Below the pieces are notes generated by a model, which did no database searches, was not told the origin of the DNA, and saw only the letters and a program-made list of their open reading frames with translations. A stretch of 64,000 nucleotides of DNA, from assembly GCF_004363175.1 (NCBI RefSeq), contig NZ_SNYR01000003.1, forward strand, positions 396,193 through 460,192, in the 5' to 3' direction. This document shows positions 17,356-27,444 of this stretch, one piece after another. The stretch comes from Maritalea mobilis (lineage in GTDB: Bacteria > Pseudomonadota > Alphaproteobacteria > Rhizobiales > Devosiaceae). The position numbers were made by a program, and so were the translations under genes. Every line of letters begins with the position of its first letter. The stretch's first letter is position 1.

Positions 17356-20012
17356 GTGACGGATATATGAGTGATAAGGACAAAAGATCAGATGCAACAC
17401 CTGGTAGCGGGGGCAAAAAGACCCTGACGCTGAAAGGTGCGCCTGGTGGTGGCGCGCGCCCAGGTGGCACACGGTCGTCCCGGACCGTCGTGGTGGAAAC
17501 ACGCAATCGCCGGATCAACCCGCCAGCAGCGGGTGCGAATCGCGCGCGGCCTCAGCAAGGTGCTGCGCCAGCATCGCAAGGTGAAAAGCGTCCGCAACAA
17601 TCAGCTGGTGGTCAAAAGCCACAGCAAGGTGGCGGCCAGCGTCAACAAAATCGCAAACCGCAGCAAGAGCGGGCACCGCGTCCTCAGCCACAGCAAGGGC
17701 TAACCAGCTCTGAATCAGCTGCACGCGAACGCGCATTGCGCGAAGCTGCCGCACGGGCTGAAGAAGAAGCGCGTCAGGCACAAGAAGCTGCCCGCCGTCG
17801 TGCAGAGGAAGATGCACGGCGTAAGGCAGAGCGTGAAGAAGCGGAACGGCGCCGGATTGAAGAAGAAGAGCGCCTAGAAGCTGAACGCGTTGCACGCGAA
17901 GAAGCAGAAGCGAAAAAAGAAAAAGCACAGCCAAAAGCCAAGGCAAAAGCTACGCCGGAACCTGCTGAACCAGCAGCACCTGCGGCTGATCCAGCCCGTA
18001 AGGGTGTGAACCACAAGCATGATGGTCAACGCAATAAGAGCTTGGTGAATGAAGAAGAGCTGGAGCGCGCCAAACGGGCAGCGCGTCCACAACCTTCGAA
18101 AAAACCAGCTGGTGACGACCGTCGTCGCACACGTTTGACCGTAACCTCTGCACTTTCAGGCGACAGTGAACGCGATCGCGGCCCATCTTTGGCAGCGATG
18201 AAGCGTCGTCGTGAAAAGCAAAAAGGCCGCGGCCCACAACAGGCGAAAGAAAAGATTTCGCGTGAAGTGACCATTCCAGAGGCCATTACCGTGCAGGAAT
18301 TGGCCAACCGGATGGCTGAACGTGCGGTAGATGTGATCAAATTGTTGATGCAGCAGGGCCAAATGGCCACCATCAATGACGTGTTGGACGCAGACACAGC
18401 CGAACTGATCGCAGCAGAATTGGGCCACACCGTGAAGCGGGTTGCCGAATCTGACGTAGAAGTCGGCTTGTTTGAAGATGCTGCTGAGCAAAATCCAGAT
18501 GATTTGAAGCCACGGGCACCAGTTGTGACCATTATGGGCCACGTTGACCATGGTAAAACATCACTTTTGGATGCGATCCGTGAAGCCAATGTGGTTTCTG
18601 GCGAAGCTGGTGGTATTACCCAGCATATCGGCGCCTATCAGGTTGACCGTGATGGGCACCAAATCACCTTCTTGGATACACCAGGCCACGAAGCCTTTAC
18701 CGCCATGCGGGCACGCGGGGCGCAAGCCACCGACATCGCCGTTTTGGTTGTTGCGGCGGACGATGGCGTGATGCCGCAAACCATTGAATCGATCAAACAC
18801 GCTAAGGCAGCAAATGTGCCGATTATCGTGGCGATCAACAAAATGGATAAACCAGAAGCTGACCCGAACCGCGTGCGCAACGAATTGTTGCAACATGAAG
18901 TGTTTGTGGAAAGCATGGGCGGTGAAATCCTCGACGTTGAAGTGTCTGCCATGAAAAAGCAGAACCTTGAAGGCATCTTGGACGCAATCATCCTGCAGGC
19001 CGAAATTTTGGAGTTGAAAGCCAATCCAAAAGGCCGGGCGCAAGGCATTGTTGTTGAAGCCAAATTGGATAAAGGCCGCGGCTCTGTGGCCACCGTATTG
19101 GTGCAAAACGGCGAATTGGCCGTTGGCGACATCGTTGTGGCGGGGTCACAATGGGCGAAAGTGCGGGCCTTGATCAACGATAAGGGCGAGCAAATCAAAA
19201 CAGCTGGTCCTTCAACACCAGTTGAGATTCTCGGCTTTACCGGTGTGCCGGACGCAGGTGATTTGTTGGGTGCTGTGGAACATGAAGCCAAAGCGCGTGA
19301 AATTACCGAATATCGTCAGCGCAAGCAGCGTGAAAAATCAGCTGCGGGCGGCGTGACATCGCTTGAGCAAATGATGAGCCAGCTGAAAACCGAAGATTTG
19401 GCCAAGATTCCATTGGTCATCAAAGGTGATGTGCAAGGTTCTGTTGAGGCGATCAACGGTGCGCTTGACAAGTTGGCGACGGACGAAGTGTCTGCCCAAG
19501 TGCTGATTGCTGGCGTAGGCGGTATCACCGAATCTGACGTGACCTTGGCGGCAGCCTCTAAAGCTATCGTGATTGGCTTTAACGTGCGGGCCAACAAGCA
19601 AGCACGCGAAGCAGCGGCCCGTGAAGGCGTTGAAATTCGCTATTACAACATCATCTACGATCTCGTGGACGACGTGAAAGCAGCCATGTCTGGCTTGTTG
19701 TCACCTGAAGTGCGCGAAACCTTTATCGGTAACGCCGAAATTCTTGAGGTGTTCAACATCACCAAAGTGGGCCGCGTGGCAGGTTGCCGCGTAACCGATG
19801 GTATTGTGGAACGTGGCGCTGGCGTGCGCTTGATCCGTGATGATGTGGTGATCCACGAAGGCAAGCTTTCTACCTTGAAGCGCTTCAAAGACGAAGTGAA
19901 AGAGGTGAATGCAGGCCAAGAGTGCGGCATGGCATTCGAGAAATATGAAGACATGCGCGCAGGCGACGTAATCGAATGTTACCGCGTTGAAGAAGTCGCG
20001 CGGACTTTGTAA
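17352..20012 (+). CDS. infB: Translation initiation factor IF-2
   Basis: GTPase that brings fMet-tRNA to the 30S P site. A long low-complexity, charged N-terminus (about residues 1-290, Q/A/E/R rich with coiled-coil-like R-A-E-E repeats) is followed by the IF2_N domain ('[23 protein letters not shown]'). The G domain follows, with G1 [10 protein letters not shown]3 DTPGHEAF and G4 NKMDK, then domains II-IV. The start is GTG 17352 overlapping the ylxR stop; ATG 17367 is an alternative. 886 residues is within the family range. Confidence 0.97.
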   Translation: MSDGYMSDKDKRSDATPGSGGKKTLTLKGAPGGGARPGGTRSSRTVVVETRNRRINPPAAGANRARPQQGAAPASQGEKRPQQSAGGQKPQQGGGQRQQNRKPQQERAPRPQPQQGLTSSESAARERALREAAARAEEEARQAQEAARRRAEEDARRKAEREEAERRRIEEEERLEAERVAREEAEAKKEKAQPKAKAKATPEPAEPAAPAADPARKGVNHKHDGQRNKSLVNEEELERAKRAARPQPSKKPAGDDRRRTRLTVTSALSGDSERDRGPSLAAMKRRREKQKGRGPQQAKEKISREVTIPEAITVQELANRMAERAVDVIKLLMQQGQMATINDVLDADTAELIAAELGHTVKRVAESDVEVGLFEDAAEQNPDDLKPRAPVVTIMGHVDHGKTSLLDAIREANVVSGEAGGITQHIGAYQVDRDGHQITFLDTPGHEAFTAMRARGAQATDIAVLVVAADDGVMPQTIESIKHAKAANVPIIVAINKMDKPEADPNRVRNELLQHEVFVESMGGEILDVEVSAMKKQNLEGILDAIILQAEILELKANPKGRAQGIVVEAKLDKGRGSVATVLVQNGELAVGDIVVAGSQWAKVRALINDKGEQIKTAGPSTPVEILGFTGVPDAGDLLGAVEHEAKAREITEYRQRKQREKSAAGGVTSLEQMMSQLKTEDLAKIPLVIKGDVQGSVEAINGALDKLATDEVSAQVLIAGVGGITESDVTLAAASKAIVIGFNVRANKQAREAAAREGVEIRYYNIIYDLVDDVKAAMSGLLSPEVRETFIGNAEILEVFNITKVGRVAGCRVTDGIVERGAGVRLIRDDVVIHEGKLSTLKRFKDEVKEVNAGQECGMAFEKYEDMRAGDVIECYRVEEVARTL

Positions 20013-20040
20013 GTCACTCGGCTGCAGAGTTGAATTTGAG

Positions 20041-20062
20041 TATGGCGCCAAATGGCGCCATA
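20041..20062. repeat. Perfect 22-bp inverted repeat after infB
   Basis: TATGGCGCCA-AA-TGGCGCCATA has 10-bp arms and a 2-nt centre, 29 bp after the infB stop. No T-run follows. It could be an operator, a transcript-end hairpin for infB, or a target-site scar. It includes an ATG in frame with the next gene, which argues against that ATG being the real start. Confidence 0.6.
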
Positions 20063-20098
20063 ACTTTACTTCTGGATCAATTCAGAAGAGGTAGCAAA

Positions 20099-20554
20099 GT
20101 GCTTCGTAGGTCAGATCGAGTGGCTATAGCAGTTTTGGGCTTGATTTCAGGGACAATTCTTTATGCCATTTGGACGGATTATCGGCCTGACCTATATTTT
20201 GATTCTCTAAATCGTCGTCTCGCGCAGAATTTCATTTGGGATTGCGACAATTGTGCCCCTCGCGGAAGCTCAAGAGGATTGTCGCTAATCCCCGAGCATT
20301 TCGAAAAAGGGATGGCGTTGTCTGAAGTAGAAGACAGTTTGTTTTCTTCAGGATATGAAATTGAGAACGCTGGCACAAAATCCGAGTATCAGCTGGAGCA
20401 TGACCCTCAACACGGCAAAGAATATCTTGTGAGTCGTTATAAACTTGATATCGGACAACTCATGTGCACACGAGACTTCATGATCTATGTGGCATCAAAT
20501 CAAGATAGAAAAGTTGAGAAGATAATTGGATATAAGACTTGGGCATGTCTTTAA
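20099..20554 (+). CDS. Orphan membrane-anchored protein of unknown function
   Basis: I do not recognise this protein. From GTG 20099 it is 151 residues: a basic start (LRRSDR), one hydrophobic segment (about residues 9-26, 'AIAVLGLISGTILYAIW'), then a soluble domain with several cysteines (WDCDNC, MCTRD, TWACL) that could form disulfides if it faces the periplasm. An AGAGG 7 nt before GTG 20099 decides the start; the frame also allows TTG 20030 or ATG 20042, but the latter lies in an inverted repeat. Codon use looks less biased than in infB or rbfA. It interrupts infB-rbfA, normally adjacent, so it is probably a later insertion. Confidence 0.7.
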   Translation: MLRRSDRVAIAVLGLISGTILYAIWTDYRPDLYFDSLNRRLAQNFIWDCDNCAPRGSSRGLSLIPEHFEKGMALSEVEDSLFSSGYEIENAGTKSEYQLEHDPQHGKEYLVSRYKLDIGQLMCTRDFMIYVASNQDRKVEKIIGYKTWACL

Positions 20555-20600
20555 AATACAAGTTGTAATATTGGTGTACTAAACCAAGAAGGCAAAGATT

Positions 20601-21005
20601 ATGAGTGGTGAAAAACTCCCCTCCCAACGCCAATTGCGCGTGGGTGAATTGGTGCGGCATGCTGTGTCGAGCTTTTTGTCTCGTGATGAAGTGATGGATG
20701 ACGATTTGGTCGGTGCCTTTATCACGGTGCCAGAAGTGCGCATGTCGCCAGATTTGAAATTGGCCAAGGTCTATATCATGCCCTTGGGCGGCAAAAATGC
20801 CGAAACGGTGGTGGCTGCGCTCAACCGGAATAAGAAATTTATTCGTGGGCAGGTGTCGCCGAATATTGATCTGAAATATGCGCCGGATTTCCGCTTCTTT
20901 GTGGATGACACATTTGATGAAGCCGGACGGATTGACGAATTATTGCGTTCAGATCGGGTCGCGCGCGATCTCGACCATGACGACGAAGACGATCAAGATT
21001 ACTAA
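20601..21005 (+). CDS. rbfA: Ribosome-binding factor A
   Basis: 30S maturation factor binding the 16S helix 1 region. The KH-type fold is evident from '[17 protein letters not shown]', '[21 protein letters not shown]' and '[24 protein letters not shown]', which are the family blocks in order. Length 134 with an acidic end. A GAAGG lies before the ATG. truB follows 15 nt later. Confidence 0.96.
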   Translation: MSGEKLPSQRQLRVGELVRHAVSSFLSRDEVMDDDLVGAFITVPEVRMSPDLKLAKVYIMPLGGKNAETVVAALNRNKKFIRGQVSPNIDLKYAPDFRFFVDDTFDEAGRIDELLRSDRVARDLDHDDEDDQDY

Positions 21006-21020
21006 ACGCATCAAGGTGTT

Positions 21021-21947
21021 ATGTCGCAGCAAAAACGCGTGAAACGCGCCATTTCCGGCTGGCTCATTCTCAATAAGCCTTATGATATGACTTCTACCCA
21101 GGCGGTGGGGAAAATCAAATGGTTGTTTGAGGCCAAGAAGGCTGGTCATGCGGGCACGTTGGACCCTTTGGCCACCGGTATTTTGCCCATTGCCCTTGGG
21201 GAAGCCACGAAAACCGTACCCTTTGTGCAAGATGGCACCAAGATTTACGAGTTCGATATCGCATGGGGCAGCGCCACCACCACTGACGATGTGGAAGGCG
21301 AGGTGATCGAAACCTCCGATCACCGCCCAACCGAAGCAGAACTCACAGACATATTGCCGTGTTTCACGGGAATCATTACCCAAATTCCCCCGGCCTTCTC
21401 CGCTATCAAAATTAATGGCGAGCGTGCCTATGATTTGGCGCGCGCTGGCGAAAAACCTGACATGCCGCCGCGTGAGATTGAAATTGAAGCCCTTGAGGTT
21501 TTGGCGCATGGCGCAGAAATCTCCACTTTGCGCGTCACCTGCCAAAAAGGCACCTATGTGCGGGCATTGGCACGGGACATCGCCAAAAAGCTGGGCAGTG
21601 TGGCCCATGTGTCGCGCTTGCACCGCGCCGCCGTTGGCCCATTTACACAAGATGATGCGGTGAGCATTGAATATCTTGAAGATTATGCTGATAGCATCAG
21701 CCGTGATCAGGCGCTGCGACCAATCGCGGATGCGCTGGGGCATTTGGACGAGGTGAGCCTTGACCAAAAGCAAGCCCAAGCCGTGCGCATGGGCAATCCT
21801 GCTTTGTTGTTGGGGCGCAATGCGCCGATCAGCCTTGAGGTGGCCTATGCCACTCATAAAGGCGATGTGTTGGCCATTGGCCGAGTGGAAAAGGGGCAGT
21901 TTAAGCCGAGCCGGGTGATTTTGCCCGATTCCGCTCAACGCAATTGA
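21021..21947 (+). CDS. truB: tRNA pseudouridine-55 synthase
   Basis: Isomerises U55 in the T-loop of tRNAs. The catalytic aspartate lies in 'GHAGTLDPLATGIL' (about residues 38-51), preceded by the conserved 'GWLILNKPYDMTST'. 'KGTYVRALARDI' and 'RLHRAAVGPF' are further TruB blocks. Length 308. Standard position between rbfA and rpsO. Confidence 0.96.
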   Translation: MSQQKRVKRAISGWLILNKPYDMTSTQAVGKIKWLFEAKKAGHAGTLDPLATGILPIALGEATKTVPFVQDGTKIYEFDIAWGSATTTDDVEGEVIETSDHRPTEAELTDILPCFTGIITQIPPAFSAIKINGERAYDLARAGEKPDMPPREIEIEALEVLAHGAEISTLRVTCQKGTYVRALARDIAKKLGSVAHVSRLHRAAVGPFTQDDAVSIEYLEDYADSISRDQALRPIADALGHLDEVSLDQKQAQAVRMGNPALLLGRNAPISLEVAYATHKGDVLAIGRVEKGQFKPSRVILPDSAQRN

Positions 21948-22075
21948 AGTCTTTTCATTTGCGGCAAATTCCTATATACACCCGCGCAACCGCCTTTGCG
22001 GGAAAACGACCCTGTGCTGGACGACATCTCGGCGCAAGGTGACCTTTAAGCCTTCATTTTAGAAAGGATTGGCCG

Positions 22076-22345
22076 ATGTCGATTACGCCTGAGCGCAAAG
22101 AAGAATTGATTAAAGAATATGCCACTAAAGCAGGGGACACTGGTTCTCCTGAAGTGCAAGTTGCAATTCTGTCAGAGCGCATCTCAAATTTGACCGAACA
22201 CTTCAAAGACCACAAGAAAGATAACCACTCTCGTCGTGGTCTTTTGAAAATGGTTAGCCTACGTCGTCGTTTGCTTGACTATGTTAAGAACAAAGACGTG
22301 GCACGTTACCAATCGCTGATTGAGCGTTTGGGCTTGCGTCGCTAA
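22076..22345 (+). CDS. rpsO: 30S ribosomal protein S15
   Basis: 89-residue primary 16S rRNA-binding protein. '[17 protein letters not shown]' and '[26 protein letters not shown]' are diagnostic. The 128-bp gap after truB contains a CTATAT (21972-21977) that may be a -10 box, and a small GC stem at about 21981-22002, so rpsO likely has its own promoter and leader. AGAAAGGA precedes the ATG. Confidence 0.98.
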   Translation: MSITPERKEELIKEYATKAGDTGSPEVQVAILSERISNLTEHFKDHKKDNHSRRGLLKMVSLRRRLLDYVKNKDVARYQSLIERLGLRR

Positions 22346-22360
22346 GGCAAAGACTTGATG

Positions 22361-22390
22361 TGGAGGGCTTTACGCCCTCCATATTGTTTG
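22361..22390 (+). terminator. Terminator-like hairpin after rpsO
   Basis: TGGAGGGC-TTTAC-GCCCTCCA (22361-22381) is a perfect 8-bp stem, followed by ATATTGTTT, a weak U tract. It probably causes partial termination between rpsO and pnp. Confidence 0.6.
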
Positions 22391-22518
22391 AACGAAAGGA
22401 ACAATGCCGGAGCAGGATCGTCGGACGCTTTTTCTTCGTGGCAGCCATGCCAATTAAAAGCGCCTTGCCATCTTGCTTGCTGGTTTGTTCCTTTAAAAAG
22501 ATCAATGGCGACAGGCTG

Positions 22519-22537
22519 CGTTCACCAAGGGTGAACG
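22519..22537 (+). promoter_or_regulatory. Hairpin in the pnp 5' leader
   Basis: CGTTCACC-AAG-GGTGAACG gives an 8-bp perfect stem 30 nt before the pnp ATG, with AAAGGA as ribosome site after it. In enterobacteria a pnp leader stem is cut by RNase III and lets PNPase limit its own synthesis. A similar role here is inference. Confidence 0.45.
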
Positions 22538-22567
22538 AGCATCTATCGCCTATTTAAAGGACTAAAA

Positions 22568-24703
22568 ATGTTTGATCATCATAAAGTTGAATTGAACTGG
22601 GGCGGCCAACCGCTGACCCTTGAAACTGGTAAAATGGCCCGTCAGGCAGACGGTGCCGTTGTGGCAACTTTGGGCGAAACTGTTGTTTTGGCCACTGTTG
22701 TTTCTGCCAAAGAAGCAAAAGCGGGCGTGGACTTTTTTCCACTGACCGTGAACTACCAAGAAAAATTCTATGCTGCAGGTAAAATCCCTGGTGGCTATTT
22801 CAAGCGTGAAGGGCGCCCAACTGAAGCCGAAACATTGATTTCGCGCTTGATTGACCGTCCAATCCGCCCGCTGTTCCCAAATGGCTATAAAAACGAAACC
22901 CAAGTGGTCATCACTGTGTTGCAGTATGATTTGGAAAACCAGCCAGACGTTTTGGCCATGGTTGCCGCTTCAGCAGCACTGACCATTTCTGGCGTTCCAT
23001 TTATGGGCCCAATCGGCGCTGCGCGTGTGGGCTATGTTGATGGCGAATATGTGCTGAACTTTGCACCAGAAACCGCTGCTGACAGCAAGCTGGATCTTGT
23101 GATGGCCGGTACGCAAGACGCTGTGTTGATGGTGGAATCAGAAGCCAAAGAATTGAGCGAAGACGTGATGCTCGGCGCGGTGATGTATGGCCACGAGCAA
23201 AGTCAAAAAGTCATCGAAGCGATCATCAAATTGGCTGAATTGGCAGCAAAAGAGCCACGCGAATTCACCCCTGAAGATCATTCAGAACTTGAAGCAGAAA
23301 TGCTGAAAGTGGTGGAAGACGATTTGCGCGCTGCTTACCAAATCACTGAAAAGCAAGCACGTTACGAAGCTGTAGACGCGGCGAAAGCCAAAGTGAAAGA
23401 TCACTTTGCGCCTGCCAGCGAAGAGGAAGAAGCCAAATACACTGGTGAGCAAATCGGTGCGGTGTTCAAATCTTTGCAAGCCAAAATCGTGCGTTGGAAC
23501 ATTTTGGACACAGGTCGCCGTATCGACGGCCGTGACCTTGAAACTGTGCGTCCAATTGTTTCAGAAGTTGGCGTATTGCCACGTACACACGGTTCTGCCG
23601 TATTTACACGTGGTGAAACACAAGCACTTGTTGTGGCCACATTGGGCACAGGCGATGATGAGCAATTCATCGACAGCCTAGACGGAACCCGCAAAGAAAA
23701 CTTCATGCTGCATTACAACTTCCCTCCATATTCTGTGGGTGAAGCTGGCCGCATGGGTGGCACAAGCCGTCGTGAAACGGGCCACGGTAAATTGGCATGG
23801 CGCGCCATCAACCCAGTGCGTCCAAAGGTAGAAGATTTCCCTTACACATTGCGTGTTGTGTCTGAAATCACTGAATCAAACGGTTCATCTTCAATGGCCA
23901 CCGTTTGTGGCACCTCATTGGCCTTGATGGATGCTGGCGTGCCGTTGGCGCGTCCGGTTTCTGGCATCGCTATGGGCTTGATTTTGGAAGGCGAGCGCTT
24001 CGCAGTATTGTCTGATATCTTGGGTGACGAAGATCACCTTGGCGATATGGACTTTAAAGTGGCTGGTACTTCTGAAGGCATCACATCGCTGCAAATGGAC
24101 ATCAAGATCGCCGGTATTACCGAAGAGATCATGAAAACAGCCTTGGCCCAAGCCAATGGCGGCCGTTCGCATATTTTGGACGAAATGTCCAAAGCGCTTG
24201 ACGGTGCCCGTGAAGAATTGGGCGAATTCGCGCCACGTATCGAAACCTTGCAAATCCCAACGGACAAAATCCGTGAAGTGATTGGCGCAGGCGGTAAAGT
24301 GATCCGCGAAATCGTTGAGAAAACTGGCGCGAAAGTCGACATTGACGACACAGGCACCATCAAAGTTTCTTCTTCAGATGGCAAAGCCATTGAAGCAGCT
24401 GTGAAATGGATTAAATCCATCACAGATGAGCCAGAAGTTGGCGAAATCTACAAAGGCACTGTGGTGAAAACCGTAGACTTTGGCGCTTTCGTAAACTTCT
24501 TCGGCCCACGCGACGGCTTGGTGCACATTTCTCAATTGGCGGATAAGCGCGTTGAGAAAACCACAGACATCATCAAAGAAGGCGACAGCGTTTACGTGAA
24601 GCTGATGGGCTTTGACGACCGCGGCAAAGTGCGCTTGAGCATGAAAGTGGTTGACCAGGAAACTGGTGAAGAAATCAAAAAGGAAGAAGAAGCTGACGAA
24701 TAG
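22568..24703 (+). CDS. pnp: Polyribonucleotide nucleotidyltransferase (PNPase)
   Basis: Phosphorolytic 3'-5' exoribonuclease and degradosome component. Two RNase PH domains (about 1-230 and 315-545) flank an all-helical linker. '[23 protein letters not shown]' is the active-site region of the second. Then come a KH domain ('[25 protein letters not shown]') and an S1 domain ('[20 protein letters not shown]'). 711 residues is typical. The leader hairpin suggests autoregulation, and a strong terminator follows. Confidence 0.98.
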   Translation: MFDHHKVELNWGGQPLTLETGKMARQADGAVVATLGETVVLATVVSAKEAKAGVDFFPLTVNYQEKFYAAGKIPGGYFKREGRPTEAETLISRLIDRPIRPLFPNGYKNETQVVITVLQYDLENQPDVLAMVAASAALTISGVPFMGPIGAARVGYVDGEYVLNFAPETAADSKLDLVMAGTQDAVLMVESEAKELSEDVMLGAVMYGHEQSQKVIEAIIKLAELAAKEPREFTPEDHSELEAEMLKVVEDDLRAAYQITEKQARYEAVDAAKAKVKDHFAPASEEEEAKYTGEQIGAVFKSLQAKIVRWNILDTGRRIDGRDLETVRPIVSEVGVLPRTHGSAVFTRGETQALVVATLGTGDDEQFIDSLDGTRKENFMLHYNFPPYSVGEAGRMGGTSRRETGHGKLAWRAINPVRPKVEDFPYTLRVVSEITESNGSSSMATVCGTSLALMDAGVPLARPVSGIAMGLILEGERFAVLSDILGDEDHLGDMDFKVAGTSEGITSLQMDIKIAGITEEIMKTALAQANGGRSHILDEMSKALDGAREELGEFAPRIETLQIPTDKIREVIGAGGKVIREIVEKTGAKVDIDDTGTIKVSSSDGKAIEAAVKWIKSITDEPEVGEIYKGTVVKTVDFGAFVNFFGPRDGLVHISQLADKRVEKTTDIIKEGDSVYVKLMGFDDRGKVRLSMKVVDQETGEEIKKEEEADE

Positions 24704-24724
24704 TCGGTTGCCTTTAACCTAATC

Positions 24725-24760
24725 AAAGCCCGGCCAGTTTCGTCTGCGCCGGGCTTTTTT
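24725..24760 (+). terminator. Intrinsic terminator after pnp
   Basis: AAAGCCCGGC (24725-24734) and GCCGGGCTTT (24748-24757) make a perfect 10-bp stem that runs into a T tract. It ends the plus-strand housekeeping block, and the next genes are on the minus strand. Confidence 0.9.
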
Positions 24761-24773
24761 GTGTCAAATGCGT

Positions 24774-25136
24774 TCAATAGCTGACGATTTTGCTGACCCG
24801 CTTTGCTGCAGCGCTTTTGAATACGACTTTGAAGCAAAAGCCGAACCGGGATTGTTCAGTTTGGCAAACCCCATCCACAAAGCCAACTTTGCCGTGGGTG
24901 GCCACGTTGAAAATCTCAATATCTTTGGGCAGGTCCCGTGCCTTGGCCGCCGCGATAATATCGTCGTGGCCTTTCACAAGATGATCCACTTGCTGCTGCC
25001 AAACCGCGTCCGCTTCAACAATTTCTCCAAGCGAGGGATGGCCCGCGCCTAAGATAAAGAGGCAAAAATCCACCATCAATTGGTTCTTTGGCGAATTGTT
25101 GCAATCGGGTGGGTAGCTGATGGTGGGGTCGGCCAA
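24774..25136 (-). CDS. Small NTF2/SnoaL-like protein (putative)
   Basis: 120-residue protein with the look of an NTF2-like/SnoaL fold: an initial helix ('NQLMVDFCLFIL'), 'LGEIVEADAVWQQQVDHLVKGHDDI', and later beta strands ('HGKVGFVDGVC', 'FGFCFKVVF'). The family call is by pattern only. The start is best placed at TTG 25136, because AAGGAT lies 6 nt before it and it follows the dehydrogenase stop by 4 nt, indicating an operon. The function is probably a small-molecule isomerase, hydrolase or binding protein, but the substrate is unknown. Confidence 0.65.
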   Translation of the reverse strand: MADPTISYPPDCNNSPKNQLMVDFCLFILGAGHPSLGEIVEADAVWQQQVDHLVKGHDDIIAAAKARDLPKDIEIFNVATHGKVGFVDGVCQTEQSRFGFCFKVVFKSAAAKRVSKIVSY

Positions 25137-25140
25137 TGAA

Positions 25141-26142
25141 TTATCCTTTTTGATCCGGCAACACCCGGTGTGGCGGTTGGTGACCATCTAAAAATGTGCG
25201 GATATTCACAAGCACGGTTTCGCCCATTTCAATCCGGCTTTCCAGCGTGGCTGAGCCCATATGGGCGGTCAGCACAACTTTATTGGCCCGGGCCAGCTCC
25301 AGCAATTCGGGATTGATCGGTTTATGATGCTCAAAAACATCTAGAGCCGCGCCGCTGATCTGGTCGCTTTGAATGGCTTTGATCAAAGCGTCTTCATCGA
25401 TCAGATTGGGCCGCGCCAAATTGACCAGAAACGCATCTGGCTTCATGCGGCCAATATTATCGCGATTGATCAGGTGTCGCGTCGCTTTGGTAGAGGGGGT
25501 GTGCAGGGTCACAATATCCACCTCAGCCAACATCTCCTCAAGATTATCCCAATAGGTCGCGCCAAGTTCATCTTCTAGGCTTTCTGGGCGCTTGGAGCGG
25601 CTATAATAGTGAATGTTCAAGCCAAAAGCTTTGGCGCGGCGGGCCACGGCGGTGCCAATGCGGCCCATCCCCACAATACCCAATTTTTTGCCAGAAAGAC
25701 GCCGGCCAAGCATCCAGTTGGGGGACCAGCCGGGCCAAGATCCATCTTTAAGCAGCACTTGGCTGCCCTCAACAAGCCGCCGTGGCACGGCGAGGATCAG
25801 CGCCATGGTCATATCGGCTGTGTCATCGGTTAAAACGCTTGGCGTGTTGGTGACGGTGATGTTGCGTGCGGCGGCGGCATTTACGTCAACATTGTCCACC
25901 CCATTGCCAAATTGAGCAATCATGCGCACACGATCCCCCAACTGGTTGATCACATCAGCGTCTAAATTGTCGGTAATGGTGGAAACCAAAACATCACAAT
26001 TTTGCGCCGCCTCAATCAATTGTTGGGTGGTAAAGGCCTTATCTGCTGTGTTAAATGCCACATGAAACAACGCGGCCATGCGCTCTTCAACTTGTATGGG
26101 CAATTGCCGCGTAACCACTACACGGGCGTTCGTGTGAGGCAT
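25141..26142 (-). CDS. D-isomer 2-hydroxyacid dehydrogenase (glyoxylate/hydroxypyruvate reductase type)
   Basis: NAD(P)-dependent oxidoreductase for 2-hydroxy or 2-oxo acids. The Rossmann motif is 'GIVGMGRIGTAVARRAKAFG'. The catalytic triad appears as R in 'VNLARP', E in 'DVFEHHKPINPEL' and H in 'TAHMGSAT' (family consensus PHIGSA). Start ATG 26142 is chosen because AAGGGAA precedes it; the frame stays open further upstream without likeness. Length 333. It is co-directional and nearly contiguous with the small NTF2-like gene, so they may handle the same metabolite. Confidence 0.9.
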   Translation of the reverse strand: MPHTNARVVVTRQLPIQVEERMAALFHVAFNTADKAFTTQQLIEAAQNCDVLVSTITDNLDADVINQLGDRVRMIAQFGNGVDNVDVNAAAARNITVTNTPSVLTDDTADMTMALILAVPRRLVEGSQVLLKDGSWPGWSPNWMLGRRLSGKKLGIVGMGRIGTAVARRAKAFGLNIHYYSRSKRPESLEDELGATYWDNLEEMLAEVDIVTLHTPSTKATRHLINRDNIGRMKPDAFLVNLARPNLIDEDALIKAIQSDQISGAALDVFEHHKPINPELLELARANKVVLTAHMGSATLESRIEMGETVLVNIRTFLDGHQPPHRVLPDQKG

Positions 26143-26288
26143 AAATTCCCTTTCAACCCGAACACGCGCACTCGGTGGGAAATGAACCACATAAAAGAGT
26201 GACGTTTTAGCCTAACATTAAGGTGTCTTTGCCTATTTGCGGGGTAAAATATCGAGCCTTGGTCCCAATAACAAGAGATGAAATAGAG

Positions 26289-26861
26289 ATGCGTTTTTTT
26301 GCTGTTCCATCCCGCTTCAAGTTCAAAGCATTTTGGCTGGCGCTTTGCGCCCTATGGCTGGTGGTCACCCCGTCTTTCGCGCAGCAAACAGGCCCTTCCG
26401 GCTTGCCTTTGCCGCGCTTTGTGTCTCTTGGCTCTGCCAAAATCAATGTGCGCCATGGACCCGGGCAAAAATATCAAGTGGCTTGGATTTTCACCCAGTC
26501 CGGACTGCCGGTCGAGATTATTCAAGAATTTGATACTTGGCGCAAAGTGCGCGATTCGGATGGCGATGAAGGCTGGATACATCAAAGCCTTTTGTCAGGC
26601 CGCCGCACCGGCATCATCGCCCCGTGGCTGAACGAACAATCGCAAGCGATTCCGCTTTACGCACGTGCAGATCGGGGCGCACCATTGCGGGCGCAGTTGG
26701 CGCCAAAAGTGTTGGTGAATGTGCAAGAATGTGCTGAAAGCTGGTGCGAAGTGTCAGGCCGTTTTCAGCCAGAAGGTGAAAATGCCAGCGCGATCAATTT
26801 CAAAGGCTGGGTTGAACAGCAATTTGTCTGGGGCGTTTACGCTGACGAAGAGTTTGACTAA
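26289..26861 (+). CDS. Secreted SH3-domain protein
   Basis: 190 residues with a clear signal peptide: basic 'MRFFAVPSRFKFK', hydrophobic 'AFWLALCALWLVV', and a likely cut after SFA before QQTGPSG. Then comes a bacterial SH3 domain (about residues 50-105, 'INVRHGPGQKYQVAWIF' to 'DEGWIHQSLLSGRR') and a second SH3-like repeat ('VNVQECAESWCEVSGRF', ending 'KGWVEQQFVWGVY'). Probably binds cell-wall peptides in the periplasm (family inference). The start at 26289 is set by the signal peptide. It converges on irr with a shared terminator between, an arrangement usual for this order. Confidence 0.88.
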   Translation: MRFFAVPSRFKFKAFWLALCALWLVVTPSFAQQTGPSGLPLPRFVSLGSAKINVRHGPGQKYQVAWIFTQSGLPVEIIQEFDTWRKVRDSDGDEGWIHQSLLSGRRTGIIAPWLNEQSQAIPLYARADRGAPLRAQLAPKVLVNVQECAESWCEVSGRFQPEGENASAINFKGWVEQQFVWGVYADEEFD

Positions 26862-26882
26862 GCCGAAAGCGGTTTAGTTTTC
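26857..26882. terminator. Bidirectional terminator between SH3 gene and irr
   Basis: ACTAAGCCG (26857-26865) pairs with CGGTTTAGT (26870-26878), a 9-bp stem with one G-U and an AAAG loop, followed by TTTTC. It lies at the convergent ends and can serve both strands, since AG-rich and TCAAACT bases flank the other side. Confidence 0.65.
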
Positions 26883-27320
26883 GCGGCGCACCCGCACCAC
26901 CACATCCACATGTGAAATCTTCATGCCTTTCGGTGCATCCGGAAGGCCTTGGATCACAATCTCATTTGAAGGAATGTCGATCACGCGATCTTCATCTTCA
27001 ATATAGAAATGGTGGTGGTCAGACGTATCTGTGTCGAAATAGGTGCGGGCCGCATCCACAGTCACTTCGCGCAACAGGCCCGCATCTTTAAATTGACGCA
27101 ACGTGTTGTAAACCGTGGCCAAAGAAACGGCGACACCGCTTTGGTCCGCTTCCGCGTGCAAGGCTTCCGCGCTCACATGGCGATGGCCATTGCCATAAAT
27201 CAAATCTGCCAAGGCCAAACGCTGCCGCGTTGGGCGCAAGCCGGCCATTCGCAGCACGGCGGTTAAGCACGGGCCCCGAGAACTTGGCTGACGAAAGCTA
27301 GATTTTTGCAACTGGTCCAT
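26874..27320 (-). CDS. irr: Iron response regulator Irr (Fur family)
   Basis: Haem-responsive regulator that represses iron-using genes and activates uptake genes under iron limitation in Hyphomicrobiales. Winged helix with 'VSLATVYNTLRQFKDAGLL'. The Irr-diagnostic histidine triplet lies in 'SDHHHFYIEDE' (H102-H104), the haem-binding site conserved outside Bradyrhizobium. No N-terminal haem regulatory motif (GCPWHD) is seen, as in most rhizobial Irr proteins. Length 148. The neighbourhood with fabA-fabB and the SH3 gene is the usual one and strengthens the call. Confidence 0.93.
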   Translation of the reverse strand: MDQLQKSSFRQPSSRGPCLTAVLRMAGLRPTRQRLALADLIYGNGHRHVSAEALHAEADQSGVAVSLATVYNTLRQFKDAGLLREVTVDAARTYFDTDTSDHHHFYIEDEDRVIDIPSNEIVIQGLPDAPKGMKISHVDVVVRVRREN

Positions 27321-27444
27321 TCACACTCATCCCAATTTGGTTCAAGCGCACTATAGGCGCGTCCCACAAGGGGTTCAACAAAATCCCATGTACAAGATTA
27401 ACACCCATATTGCAACAAATCCGGTGCATTGCGCCCCTAAAAGC

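Noticed and set aside
20949-21938. Long open frame (329 codons) on the minus strand over truB
   Set aside because: It is antisense to the whole of truB, whose product is certain; the antisense protein is rich in H, C and Q with no family likeness, as expected of a shadow frame.
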